64,000 bases of DNA from Candidatus Tisiphia endosymbiont of Nedyus quadrimaculatus. GTDB lineage: Bacteria; Pseudomonadota; Alphaproteobacteria; Rickettsiales; Rickettsiaceae. The position numbers and the translations under genes were made by a program. The stretch spans positions 1,596,744-1,660,743 of the forward strand of contig NZ_OZ060452.1 in assembly GCF_964059235.1 (NCBI RefSeq), in the 5' to 3' direction. This document shows, piece by piece, positions 7,899 to 16,297 of the stretch. Below the pieces are notes generated by a model. That model had not been told where the DNA came from. It searched no databases and was given only the letters and a program-made list of their open reading frames with translations. The stretch's first letter is position 1. Each line of letters opens with the position of its first letter.

Positions 7899-8912
7899 AT
7901 GTCACACATATTAGTAAAGCGTTGGTTGGCTGTATGCTGCTGCATGGTAATATTTATGATTTTTTTAGGAGGTCTCACTAGGCTTACTGATGCTGGTTTA
8001 TCAATTGTTGAATGGAAACCGGTCTCAGGTGTCGTTCCCCCGCTGGGTAATGCTGACTGGCAGGATGAATTTGCTAAATATCAACAATATGTCGAATATA
8101 AGCAAAAAAATACTAATATGACTATCTCAGAGTTTAAATTTATTTTTTGGCTTGAATTTATTCACCGTTTTGCTGGCAGAGTAGCAGGTTTGTTGTATCT
8201 AGTACCATTACTGTATTTTTTTATACGTGGACGGATTGATACAAGGTTACTGCCTGTATATTTGGCGATATTGTTATTATTTGCAGTCCAAGGATTTATG
8301 GGTTGGTATATGGTGAAAAGTGGTCTAATTTTGCAGCCATATGTCAGTCATTTCCGTTTAGCTTGTCATTTGGTTATTGCAGTTATTATCTATAATTTAC
8401 TGTTCTATCAGCTGATGAAAAATAGTTTTGATATTTTACTAGTTGAACGGACAATAAGTTTAAATTTAGCAAAATTCTTTTGTATATTAACTATTATTAT
8501 AGTTTATATACAGATTTTTTTAGGTGGTCTAGTTGCAGGTCTTGATGCAGGGCTTGTATATAATAGCTTTCCGTTAATGGGGAATAGTTTTATACCTCAA
8601 GAAATAGCTTTTAAACTACTGAGTAGAGATAGTTTAAGTGATGCTGTTTTTGTTCAGTTTATCCATAGAATTGGAGCATATATTGTTTGTACTAGTGTTG
8701 GTTTGTTGGTGTTGAGTCTAATAAAAACCAAGCATCCTAAATTAAACAAAGTTGCTTATTATATTGTTGGTGTACTGATATTACAAATGTTAGCTGGCAT
8801 AATTACCATTTTATATTCAGTACCTATATTAATGGCCTTAGTGCATCAGATTTTTGCTATTATACTATTATCATGTATATTATGGGGGTATTTTTTGTTA
8901 AAGAGTAGCTAG
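7899..8912 (+). CDS. ctaA: Heme A synthase (Cox15/CtaA)
   Basis: Inner-membrane enzyme that oxidises the C8 methyl of heme O to the formyl of heme A, the cofactor of aa3 cytochrome oxidase. It has 337 residues with about eight hydrophobic helices. Typical type-2 (alphaproteobacterial/mitochondrial Cox15) motifs are visible: GGLTRLTDAGLSIVEWKPVSGV (about 24-46), the heme-ligand His in FIHRFAGR (about 88-95), HFRLACHL (about 149-156), GGLVAGLDAGLVYNSFPLMG (about 210-229) and FIHRIGAY (about 254-261). It overlaps rluC by one base, so the pair forms an operon. The start at 7899 follows an AT-rich promoter-like stretch after the terminator. Confidence 0.93.
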   Translation: MSHILVKRWLAVCCCMVIFMIFLGGLTRLTDAGLSIVEWKPVSGVVPPLGNADWQDEFAKYQQYVEYKQKNTNMTISEFKFIFWLEFIHRFAGRVAGLLYLVPLLYFFIRGRIDTRLLPVYLAILLLFAVQGFMGWYMVKSGLILQPYVSHFRLACHLVIAVIIYNLLFYQLMKNSFDILLVERTISLNLAKFFCILTIIIVYIQIFLGGLVAGLDAGLVYNSFPLMGNSFIPQEIAFKLLSRDSLSDAVFVQFIHRIGAYIVCTSVGLLVLSLIKTKHPKLNKVAYYIVGVLILQMLAGIITILYSVPILMALVHQIFAIILLSCILWGYFLLKSS

Positions 8913-9970
8913 TGGCAATATTAAATGTAGATATAGAACTACCTTGTAGGTTGGATCGTTACTTGAAGAAATTATATCCTAGCCTTACCCAAGGGATGGT
9001 TGAGCGTGCCTTAAGGTTTAAACAGATAATGGTTAATTCTTGTAAGGTAGCGGCAAATTTGCGAGTAAATGCTGGGGATCAAATTTTTATAGAGGATAGT
9101 TTAAATTTAGAACCTCAAAAAGCTACTGATAGGGTTTTTTCGAGTTCGGCAGTTATACTAGCCGGTAAGTTAATGAAGGATTACTTAGTTTATCAGGATG
9201 AGTGGCTTATAGCAATTAATAAGCCAGCAGGTCTTGCAACCCAAGGTGGTAGTAAAATAAGCCTATCTATAGATGATGCATTACAATATTTAAATAGCCA
9301 AGGGGCAGATTTTAAACTAGTACATAGGTTAGATAAAGATACTTCAGGTATATTACTAATCGCTAAAAATTATGCGAGTAGTATAAAATTAGTGAAAGCC
9401 TTTAAGGAAAAGAATATTCAGAAAACCTATATTGCCGTAGTTTTAGGTAACCTTCCGCAACATGAAGGAGAAATTAGTGGTATGATAGGGAAGAATAGGG
9501 GAGGGGCGTATGAGACTGTACAAAATGATGAAGAACATGGCAAGTTAGCCATAACTCGCTATAAATTACTGAAAAACTTAAATAGACCTCTTGCAGAATT
9601 CGCTTCTGCTAGGGAATTTGCAGGAGCCACGGAACGCAGAACCGCAGCGTACTTAAGCGTACGTGAGGATTCGAGTACCGGAGCGACGCACAAATTACCA
9701 GAAGAAGTAGAATTATGCAAGAGGTCTATTAATGGTTTGATGCTGGTTGAGTTCACTCCTCTTACTGGCAGGATGCATCAACTTCGATTTCATGCGAAAA
9801 TGCTGGGTTGTCCCATAATAGGTGACACAAAATATGGTACTCAAGAAGCAATAGCTTTATCCAAGGAAATGTTATTACATGCCAAAAGAATAATCTTACC
9901 AGAGAAAATATTTGGTAAAGAAATAATAATTAATATAGATTTACCGGGATATTTTTACCCACATTTCTAG
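8912..9970 (+). CDS. rluC: 23S rRNA pseudouridine synthase RluC with in-frame RPE
   Basis: RluC/RluD-type enzyme converting uridines in 23S rRNA (955, 2504 and 2580 in E. coli) to pseudouridine. It has an N-terminal S4 RNA-binding domain (about 10-65) and the catalytic domain with Asp141 in HRLDKDTSG; the C-terminal PLTGRMHQLRFHA motif follows. A GTG start at 8912 overlaps the ctaA stop by one base. Residues 225-272 are a 48-residue in-frame insertion with exact inverted ends at DNA level, absent from ordinary RluC, where the flanking LN and INGLMLVEF would join directly. The enzyme is otherwise complete and the insert falls in a loop, so it is probably functional. Confidence 0.9.
   Translation: MAILNVDIELPCRLDRYLKKLYPSLTQGMVERALRFKQIMVNSCKVAANLRVNAGDQIFIEDSLNLEPQKATDRVFSSSAVILAGKLMKDYLVYQDEWLIAINKPAGLATQGGSKISLSIDDALQYLNSQGADFKLVHRLDKDTSGILLIAKNYASSIKLVKAFKEKNIQKTYIAVVLGNLPQHEGEISGMIGKNRGGAYETVQNDEEHGKLAITRYKLLKNLNRPLAEFASAREFAGATERRTAAYLSVREDSSTGATHKLPEEVELCKRSINGLMLVEFTPLTGRMHQLRFHAKMLGCPIIGDTKYGTQEAIALSKEMLLHAKRIILPEKIFGKEIIINIDLPGYFYPHF
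9584..9727. repeat. Rickettsia palindromic element inside rluC
   Basis: A 144-bp insert (48 codons, no stop) bounded by inverted repeats AGACCTCTTGCA..AATT and AATT.TGCAAGAGGTCT. Its centre can fold on GCGTACTTAAGCGTACGTGAGG. This is the known behaviour of rickettsial palindromic elements, which insert in frame in genes. Confidence 0.85.
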
Positions 9971-10000
9971 GTTTATAGGACGTCATATATATATCCTAGC

Positions 10001-10231
10001 TAACCTCGAGTATTGATGTAATAAATTAATAGTAGGTTCAAGTAATTATCGCCATTAGGGGTGATGTCACCGCCATTATGTCATCCCAGCGAAAGCTGGG
10101 ATCTAGAAAAATAGACCAAGAGGGTTTGTTAAATTTCTTTAGACCCCTGCCTACGCAGGGGTGACATCCGAAGGGGCAGGGATGACACCTTAGGCTATTA
10201 AACCGATGTCTTACATCAGTGCTTGAGGTTA
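10001..10231. repeat. MITE-like element family C, copy 1
   Basis: Bounded by TAACCTCGAGTATTGATGTAA and the inverse end ..TTACATCAGTGCTTGAGGTTA. Inside lie two small hairpins, CATCCCAGCGAAAGCTGGGAT and CCCCTGCCTACGCAGGGG. Related copies are at 18624-18853, 21881-22046 (partial), 27303-27574, 38651-38761 (partial), 43962-44134 (partial) and 50541-51017. It contains the last codons of ppdK. Confidence 0.7.
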
Positions 10232-10465
10232 GCTAGCTCCGCCTTTATTTCCGCTTGAGCTGCAGCAATCCTTGCGATAGGAATACGGTATGGTGAACAG
10301 GATATATAATGTAAACCAATTTTATGAAAAAACTCTATAGAATCAGGATTGCCCGCATGTTCTCCGCATACGCCAAGTTTTAATGTAGGGTTGTTTTTTA
10401 GCCCACGTTTTATAGCAATTTCTATTAACTCACCAACCCCTTCCTCATCCAATTTACTAAAAGGA
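10216..10465 (-). pseudogene. ppdK: ppdK C-terminal segment, out of frame with the main body
   Basis: In the other frame the PPDK sequence continues IFAFDPFSKLDEEGVGELIE, then LKLGVCGEHAGNPDSIEFFHKIGLHYISCSPYRIPIARIAAAQAE, the textbook end of the enzyme with the catalytic Cys in GVCGEHAG. The final residues ELANLKH and the stop are read from the end of the family C repeat. Joining it to the main body needs removal of one A from the 10-A tract at 10479-10488. Confidence 0.85.
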
Positions 10466-12877
10466 TCAAATGCAAAGATTTTTTTTTTCCAAATAGTCTG
10501 GAAAAAATGACGCTACATCATCTCTAGAAATGCCGTAAGTTGTTTGTGTTAAATCGTTGGTACCAAAGCTAAAGTAATCTACCTGCTTGGCAATTTCTCC
10601 AGCTTTTAAAGCAGCTCTTGGTAACTCGATCATAGTACCAAGAATAAAATCAAACTTACATTGGTTAGTATTCTCCATGTCAATGATCACATCTTGTATA
10701 TGTATCTTTAAAGCTTTTAGCTCATTAACGTCACTGATTAAAGGAATCATTAACTCTAGAACAATATTTATATTTTCTTCAATTTGTAATTCTCTGATAG
10801 CAGTAAAAATTGCCATTATTTGCATTTGATAAATCTCAGGATAAGAAATACCTAGGCGACATCCTCTATGTCCAAGCATGGGGTTCACTTCATATAATGC
10901 GTGCAAACGTTGTTCCACAACAGCTAAAGGTAGATTCATAACATCTGCTAAGTTTCTTTTATCAATCTCTGTTGTTGGCAAAAATTCATGTAAAGGAGGG
11001 TCAAGCAGTCTTATATTTACGGCTTTACCATGCATAATTCGAAATAATGCCTTAAAATCTCGAATTTGCAAGGGCAATAATTTATTTATCGCAAGTTTTC
11101 TCCGTTCTATATCAGGAGCAATTATCATTTCTCGTACTAATGGAATTTTATCAGGGTCAAAAAACATATGTTCTGTTCTACATAGTCCAATTCCACATGC
11201 CCCAAATTTCATGGAAACACCAGCATCTAAAATAGTTTCAGCATTGGCTCTAACTTTTAAAGTAGCAAATTCATCTGCCCAATCTAGAATTGTTTGAAAT
11301 TCCTTAGTAAAACTAGGCTGAATAAGTGGTACTTCCCCTAAAAAAATTTTTCCTGTTCCACCATCTATAGTTATTAAGTCACCATAATTAATGATAGTTT
11401 CCCCTATTTTAAAGAGCTGTTTTTTTTCATCTATTACCACATCACTTGCCCCGCAAACACATGGTTTTCCTAATCCTCTAGCGACTACAGCCGCATGTGA
11501 TGTCATTCCACCTCTAGCTGTAAGAATACCGGCTGAAACATACATGCCATTTATATCTTCAGGACTAGTATCATGGCGTACCAAAATTACTTTATGGTGA
11601 TGCGACATTTTTTCGGCATCATATGGAGAAAAAACTACTATACCAGTAGCAGCCCCAGGAGATGCTGGTAGTCCCTTAGCAATGGGGCTTAGAGTATTGC
11701 TATAATCAATAGCCGTATGCAAAAGCTGAGTTAGCGATTCCGGATCTACACGCATTATTGCTTGTTGTTTAGTAATCAGTCCTTCTTGTACCATATCCGT
11801 GGCAATTTTAATACTGGCTAAAGCTGTTCTTTTAGCAGTACGTGTTTGCAAGATATAGAATTTACCATTTTCCACGGTAAATTCTATATCTTGTATATCC
11901 AAGTAATGTAGTTCTAACTTCTTACAAATTCCCTGTAATTGATCAAATATTTGTGGCATAACTGTTTGCATTGAGCAATCAAGATTATGATCGTTTGACA
12001 TAATAGGGCTTGGAGTTCTTGTCCCTGACACTACATCTTCACCTTGGGCGTTTACTAGATATTCGCCAAAAAGTTTATTTTCACCAGTTGCAGGGCAACG
12101 TGAGAATACTACGCCTGTTGCAGAATTATTGTTTTGATTACCAAAAACCATTGACTGTACATTAATTGCTGTGCCCCAATCATTGGGTATATTATGTAGC
12201 TTTCTATAAGTTATTGCCCTATCACTTGTCCAAGATTTTAATACGGCTTTTATTGATTCTTCTAGTTGTGTATATGGATCAAAAAACGATTTACCACAAT
12301 GATTAAAGAGTATCTTTTTAAATTCTTCAACTATTATTCTTAGGAAATCCCCAGTAATTTCGTTCTCTTGATAAATATTACATTTGCTCTTATGCATTTC
12401 AAATGCATTCTTAAATAATCCGTTTGAAACGGATAATGCTGTTGATCCGTACATTTCTAAGAATCTTCGGTAGCTGTCAAGAGCAAAAATTTCATTTCCA
12501 GTACTGGATAGCACATCGCAAACTTGATCATTATACCCAAGATTAAGTATAGTATCCATCATGCCGGGCATAGAAGCTCTTGAGCCTGAACGGACGGATA
12601 GTAGTAGTGGATTTTTATGATCCCCAAAAATCTTACCAGTAGTATTTTCTAAATTTTTAACAGCTACCGCTAAGTCCTTATTAAAATTTTCAGGCAAATT
12701 GTAATTATTTTTATAAAAATAATTACAAAGTTCTGTAGTAATAGTAAAACCATCGGGAATAGGTAAATTTAAGTTAGACATCTCAGCAAGACCAGCTCCT
12801 TTACTACCAAGTATGTCTTTCATTTGGGCATTGCCTTCCCCGCCGTTAGTACCAAAATAATAGATCCATTTGTTCAT
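10466..12877 (-). CDS. ppdK: Pyruvate, phosphate dikinase, main body (frameshifted near the end)
   Basis: Interconverts pyruvate + ATP + Pi and PEP + AMP + PPi. Order of domains: nucleotide-binding ATP-grasp (residues 1-340, SKGAGLAEM, SVRSGSRASMPGMMDT), swivelling phosphohistidine domain (GGMTSHAAVVARG, His461), and a TIM-barrel PEP/pyruvate domain (GIGLCRTEHMF, GTMIELPRAA, SFGTNDLTQTTYG). I start at the ATG at 12877 (MNKWIYYFGTNGG); the longer frame to 12949 reads into a palindromic element. The frame ends early (YLEKKNLCI) because a run of 10 A at 10479-10488 should be 9, which separates the catalytic-cysteine segment at 10216-10465. Real inactivation, slippage rescue or a sequencing error are all possible. 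Confidence 0.85.
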   Translation of the reverse strand: MNKWIYYFGTNGGEGNAQMKDILGSKGAGLAEMSNLNLPIPDGFTITTELCNYFYKNNYNLPENFNKDLAVAVKNLENTTGKIFGDHKNPLLLSVRSGSRASMPGMMDTILNLGYNDQVCDVLSSTGNEIFALDSYRRFLEMYGSTALSVSNGLFKNAFEMHKSKCNIYQENEITGDFLRIIVEEFKKILFNHCGKSFFDPYTQLEESIKAVLKSWTSDRAITYRKLHNIPNDWGTAINVQSMVFGNQNNNSATGVVFSRCPATGENKLFGEYLVNAQGEDVVSGTRTPSPIMSNDHNLDCSMQTVMPQIFDQLQGICKKLELHYLDIQDIEFTVENGKFYILQTRTAKRTALASIKIATDMVQEGLITKQQAIMRVDPESLTQLLHTAIDYSNTLSPIAKGLPASPGAATGIVVFSPYDAEKMSHHHKVILVRHDTSPEDINGMYVSAGILTARGGMTSHAAVVARGLGKPCVCGASDVVIDEKKQLFKIGETIINYGDLITIDGGTGKIFLGEVPLIQPSFTKEFQTILDWADEFATLKVRANAETILDAGVSMKFGACGIGLCRTEHMFFDPDKIPLVREMIIAPDIERRKLAINKLLPLQIRDFKALFRIMHGKAVNIRLLDPPLHEFLPTTEIDKRNLADVMNLPLAVVEQRLHALYEVNPMLGHRGCRLGISYPEIYQMQIMAIFTAIRELQIEENINIVLELMIPLISDVNELKALKIHIQDVIIDMENTNQCKFDFILGTMIELPRAALKAGEIAKQVDYFSFGTNDLTQTTYGISRDDVASFFPDYLEKKNLCI

Positions 12878-12900
12878 AAATACCGAAACAATTTCTAATA

Positions 12901-13030
12901 TATACTCAAATGATTTGGAGAATTGGATTTGAAAATGAATGGTGAGCAAGCGGAACGTACATAATAGTATAGTTACGCATGCGAATCCATGATATTTTCA
13001 AAAAACAATTCTTCAAAGCAGAAGAGTATA
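12901..13030. repeat. RPE-type palindromic element (TATACTCAAATGATTTGGAG family), copy at ppdK start
   Basis: About 130 bp bounded by TATACTCAAATGATTTGGAG and TTCTTCAAAGCAGAAGAGTATA. The same ends occur in ligA (34880-35008), before def (38199-38309) and, in part, at the plsC end (about 19968-20037). It lies 24 bp upstream of the ppdK ATG, so it must displace or contain the ppdK promoter region. Confidence 0.7.
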
Positions 13031-13079
13031 GCTATTATATAATATGGCTAGATAAGCTGCAATGTTTAAATGCCCTGTT

Positions 13080-13206
13080 ATACCAATTCCGAAAACTAAT
13101 CATCACGTCGTCGTACTTCGCGATCTTCGTTCCTCACGTACTAGTGTACGCTCCGGTGCTCGACACTTGTACTCCTAGTGCTAATTTAGTTTTGGGAAAT
13201 GGTATT
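13080..13206. repeat. Palindromic element with TACCAATTCCGAAAACTAA ends
   Basis: Imperfect inverted ends ATACCAATTCCGAAAACTAA and TTAGTTTTGGGAAATGGTATTA enclose CTCACGTACTAGTGTACGCT, a core shared with the element at 36604-36700 and, inverted, with the rluC insert. The rest of the gap to 13355 shows no gene. Confidence 0.6.
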
Positions 13207-13355
13207 AGAAGATATCTCATAACTCAATTCTCCCAAGTCTTTTCCCTCACTCTCTTGATTTCTAGTTGATCAAATTTTGTGCCGCTTAAGGATTCATTAA
13301 AATAAATTTTCTTCCTCTTAACTTCTTATTTTCTCTTAATCCGAAATTTGGATTT

Positions 13356-14753
13356 TCAGATTATATCAGGAGTATCACCAATAACGTTGCTTAATACTTT
13401 TTCTTCTTCATAGCCTTTTAAATCTAAAGCATGAATAACCTCTTGACCTTGCTCAAATTTTAAGAATTTTAGATTTAATGCTATATCAATATTTATATCA
13501 CGAACAATATTTATATCATGAGCAATATTCATATACTCACTAGTATTTTTGATAATAGAGTTTATACTCTCATCATTGTTCTCCTGCATTTCTGTTTTTA
13601 ATTGTAATAAAACATTTTTTACTTTGTCATTCAGTATAGGATCATTTATTAATTTCTCAATATTACTAGTGCTAATGTTGTTCTTTAAGAACTGGTTGAC
13701 AAAATAATCATTGTTGCATTCTTCACAAATTATTTTGGATAACTGTTCGGAAGTAAAATGAAATTGTTGTTTATCTTTATAATATTTCCAATCTTCTTCA
13801 TTAGGATTTAAGCTAAATATTTCTATGTTTAGCTTTGCTGTAGTAAATACACATAATTGCTTCCAAAAGTTATCTACAAATGAATCAAAGCTTTGATAAG
13901 ATATTTCACCTGAATTTGGATCAAAAAAATGTAATATTTTATTTGCATCTAAATATAAAGCAGTTGCATGTTGATCACTAAAAGTGTTAAGAGAAATTAG
14001 TTTTTGAGGTTGTATTAACTCTTCAATCTTTTGTCTAAAAGCTTCTTTTATAAGATGTTTATAATTATATGAAAATATTTTTTTTATTTCATGTATTTTC
14101 TTTTGTACCCCTTCCCCTGTAGTATAATACTCAAGTAAAGCCATATTTTGTAAATGTGGTGCTTTACTATCGGAACGAAGGGTTTGAGTCTTTATTGTAC
14201 TTATATCTTCCAATTGACTAAAATCCCATGAATAGTTGTTGTTTTCTCTCTTTTCAATAGTGTGATGACTAGCAAGTAAATTTTGAATAAATACATCAAT
14301 ATTTAATTTTTGTTGATCATCTAGTGTTGTGTATGGCTTTTTTAATAATTCGTTTATATTATAAATATATTTATCATCATTAATCCATATTTTATTGGTA
14401 TCATCATGAGTTAATGTTTCGTTGTTTATGTCTTTAGATATTCCTTTACCAAAGAGCCACATAGATGATAAGCCATAACATATACCTTTTGCCACATTAA
14501 AATAATGAATAAATTTTATTTTATAGTTTATATAATCTTGTTCTTGTTTTAACAAGTTTGTCGTATTAATACGACTAGGCCATATACTTTGGGGATCTTC
14601 TAGCTGGGCTTCTGTTAAAAAATTTTTGCCCAATCCCTCATTTAATTGGTATGCTAAAAATTTTGCTATATTCTTGATAAGGGTGTATTGAGAAAACTCT
14701 CTATTCACCAATAAACTAGTGGCTTCAGTTTCTATTGTATTTTGTTTTGCCAT
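13356..14753 (-). CDS. Candidate YopT-type (peptidase family C58) cysteine protease
   Basis: A 465-residue protein from the ATG at 14753, chosen because GAGGT lies 6-7 bp upstream; the longer frame to 14795 has no such site. Three segments fit the C58 (YopT/AvrPphB) triad: Cys92 in KGICYGLSSMWL, His262 in SDQHATALYLD and Asp278 in HFFDPNSGEISY. The His-to-Asp spacing of 16 equals that of YopT (His258, Asp274). YopT-type enzymes are delivered into host cells and clip Rho GTPases or kinases. There is no classical signal peptide. The N-terminal 85 and C-terminal 150 residues match nothing I know. The gene stands alone between ppdK and truB and is flanked by similar 40-bp sequences. Secretion and target are inference. 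Confidence 0.6.
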   Translation of the reverse strand: MAKQNTIETEATSLLVNREFSQYTLIKNIAKFLAYQLNEGLGKNFLTEAQLEDPQSIWPSRINTTNLLKQEQDYINYKIKFIHYFNVAKGICYGLSSMWLFGKGISKDINNETLTHDDTNKIWINDDKYIYNINELLKKPYTTLDDQQKLNIDVFIQNLLASHHTIEKRENNNYSWDFSQLEDISTIKTQTLRSDSKAPHLQNMALLEYYTTGEGVQKKIHEIKKIFSYNYKHLIKEAFRQKIEELIQPQKLISLNTFSDQHATALYLDANKILHFFDPNSGEISYQSFDSFVDNFWKQLCVFTTAKLNIEIFSLNPNEEDWKYYKDKQQFHFTSEQLSKIICEECNNDYFVNQFLKNNISTSNIEKLINDPILNDKVKNVLLQLKTEMQENNDESINSIIKNTSEYMNIAHDINIVRDINIDIALNLKFLKFEQGQEVIHALDLKGYEEEKVLSNVIGDTPDII

Positions 14754-15043
14754 ATTATTTACCTCATGGTATGTAACGAAGGAGTAATATAACACAATGT
14801 TAAACCGTTTGCAACGGGTTTTTTACAATAATGCAATTATTATAATTTCTTAAATATCAATTTGTCTAGTAAAACTCCTTCCTCTCAACTTTTTATCTCC
14901 TCTTAATCCAAAATTTGAGTATAATATTATCTGTAATGTTTAAAGCGTATTTTGTAAGAAAAATAGTGTTTTTTTCATAGGATAGGGTTATGCTAAGATT
15001 TAAATTACTCTTATGCTAACAGTATTCGTAAATAACCGGACAA

Positions 15044-15985
15044 ATGACGTTTCACCTTAATAATTGCTGGCTTAATATTTATAAACCTAAAGGTATAAGC
15101 TCAGCAAAGCTTGTTTCTATCATTAAGAAAAGCCTTTTAGGTGCTAAAGTTGGTCATTGTGGGACTTTGGATGTTGAAGCTGAAGGTGTATTACCTTTGG
15201 CAATTGGTGAAGCAACAAAATTAATACGAGTTCTAGTAGATACAAAGAAAACTTACATTTTTACGGTGCAGTTTGGTAGGCAAACTGATACAGCAGATGC
15301 TTCAGGTAAAATAATAAAGGTTACTGATGATATTCCCAATTCAATTGATTGCCAGAATATATGTAAAAAATTCATAGGTACAATAAAACAACGTCCTCCT
15401 GCCTTTTCTGCTATAAAAGTTAACGGTATTAGATCTTATAAATTAGCACGAGAAGATTTGGCAGTAGAATTAACTCCTCGAAATATTGAAATATATAATT
15501 TAGAATGTCTTAATTTCAATCACCGAAATAATCAAGCTACTTATAAGGTTGAATGCTCTAAAGGGACTTATGTAAGGACGCTAGCAGAAGATATTGCTTT
15601 ATCCTTGCAAAGTTTAGGATTTGTGGTAGAATTACAGCGTACTAAAGTTGGAATATTTACAGCATGCAATGCTATTAAATTAACAGAACTTGATATACAA
15701 AAGCAAGAAATGAAACAGTTTCTTGCAGAAAAAGCTATAAAGATTGAAGTAGTACTGGACGACATCCTGGTGCTTGATGCTACTACTGACCAAGCTAAGA
15801 AAATCATTCATGGTCAGAAATGCTATTTTGATTATCCTGAAAATATTGAATTAATTTGGATTCAATATCATGGCTCTCTTTTAGCAATTGGTAGCTTGAG
15901 TGAAAATTGCTTTAATTCTTTTCGAGTATTTAACCTAATAAAAATAAACATGGAGATTAATGATGTCGATTACAGCACAGCGTAA
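15044..15985 (+). CDS. truB: tRNA pseudouridine-55 synthase TruB
   Basis: Makes the universal pseudouridine at tRNA position 55 in the T loop. It has 313 residues. The start has [16 protein letters not shown], then [24 protein letters not shown] with the catalytic Asp (about residue 45), then [20 protein letters not shown] (about 117-136) and [20 protein letters not shown] tRNA-binding motif. The C-terminal region is a short PUA-like tail. It runs into rpsO with overlapping reading frames and is the first gene of the truB-rpsO-pnp cluster, a conserved order in alphaproteobacteria. Confidence 0.95.
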   Translation: MTFHLNNCWLNIYKPKGISSAKLVSIIKKSLLGAKVGHCGTLDVEAEGVLPLAIGEATKLIRVLVDTKKTYIFTVQFGRQTDTADASGKIIKVTDDIPNSIDCQNICKKFIGTIKQRPPAFSAIKVNGIRSYKLAREDLAVELTPRNIEIYNLECLNFNHRNNQATYKVECSKGTYVRTLAEDIALSLQSLGFVVELQRTKVGIFTACNAIKLTELDIQKQEMKQFLAEKAIKIEVVLDDILVLDATTDQAKKIIHGQKCYFDYPENIELIWIQYHGSLLAIGSLSENCFNSFRVFNLIKINMEINDVDYSTA

Positions 15986-16232
15986 GCAGCAATTAATTAC
16001 AGAATATGCTACTAAAGAAAACGATACTGGTTCTAGTGAAGTGCAATGTGCAATTCTAACCGAAAGAATCAATAACTTAACAGGGCATTTTAAAACTAAT
16101 CACAAAGATTTTTCTTCGAGAAGAGGATTATTGATGTTAGTTGGTCGTAGGCGTCGATTGTTGGATTATATCAAGAAGCAAAGTCTAAGCAGATATTTGT
16201 CGTTGATTAATAAACTAGGAATAAGAAAGTAA
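15963..16232 (+). CDS. rpsO: 30S ribosomal protein S15
   Basis: Primary 16S rRNA-binding protein of the 30S platform, 89 residues, the usual size. Typical motifs [21 protein letters not shown] and [18 protein letters not shown] are visible. The start is the second of two tandem ATG codons (15963), preceded by GGAG at 8 bp. It overlaps the end of truB by 23 bp in another frame, pointing to translational coupling. A terminator-like hairpin follows before pnp. Confidence 0.96.
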   Translation: MSITAQRKQQLITEYATKENDTGSSEVQCAILTERINNLTGHFKTNHKDFSSRRGLLMLVGRRRRLLDYIKKQSLSRYLSLINKLGIRK

Positions 16233-16237
16233 AATAA

Positions 16238-16277
16238 AGCCCGGTCAAAAAATTAAAATTTTAGCCGGGTTTTTTGT
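16238..16277 (+). terminator. Hairpin between rpsO and pnp
   Basis: CCCGGTCAAAA pairs with TTTTAGCCGGG (one mismatch, one wobble) followed by six T. It may end rpsO transcripts or act as the rpsO-pnp processing site; in enterobacteria this gap carries an RNase III site controlling pnp. Confidence 0.7.
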
Positions 16278-16297
16278 TCATTAAATAAGGAATAAGA

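Noticed and set aside
10878..11297. 139-residue frame opposite ppdK
   Set aside because: Antisense to the conserved PEP-binding domain, with no motif of its own.
12979..13269. 96-residue open frame between ppdK and the C58 gene
   Set aside because: It lies entirely across two palindromic elements (12901-13030 and 13080-13206) and has no ribosome site or family resemblance.
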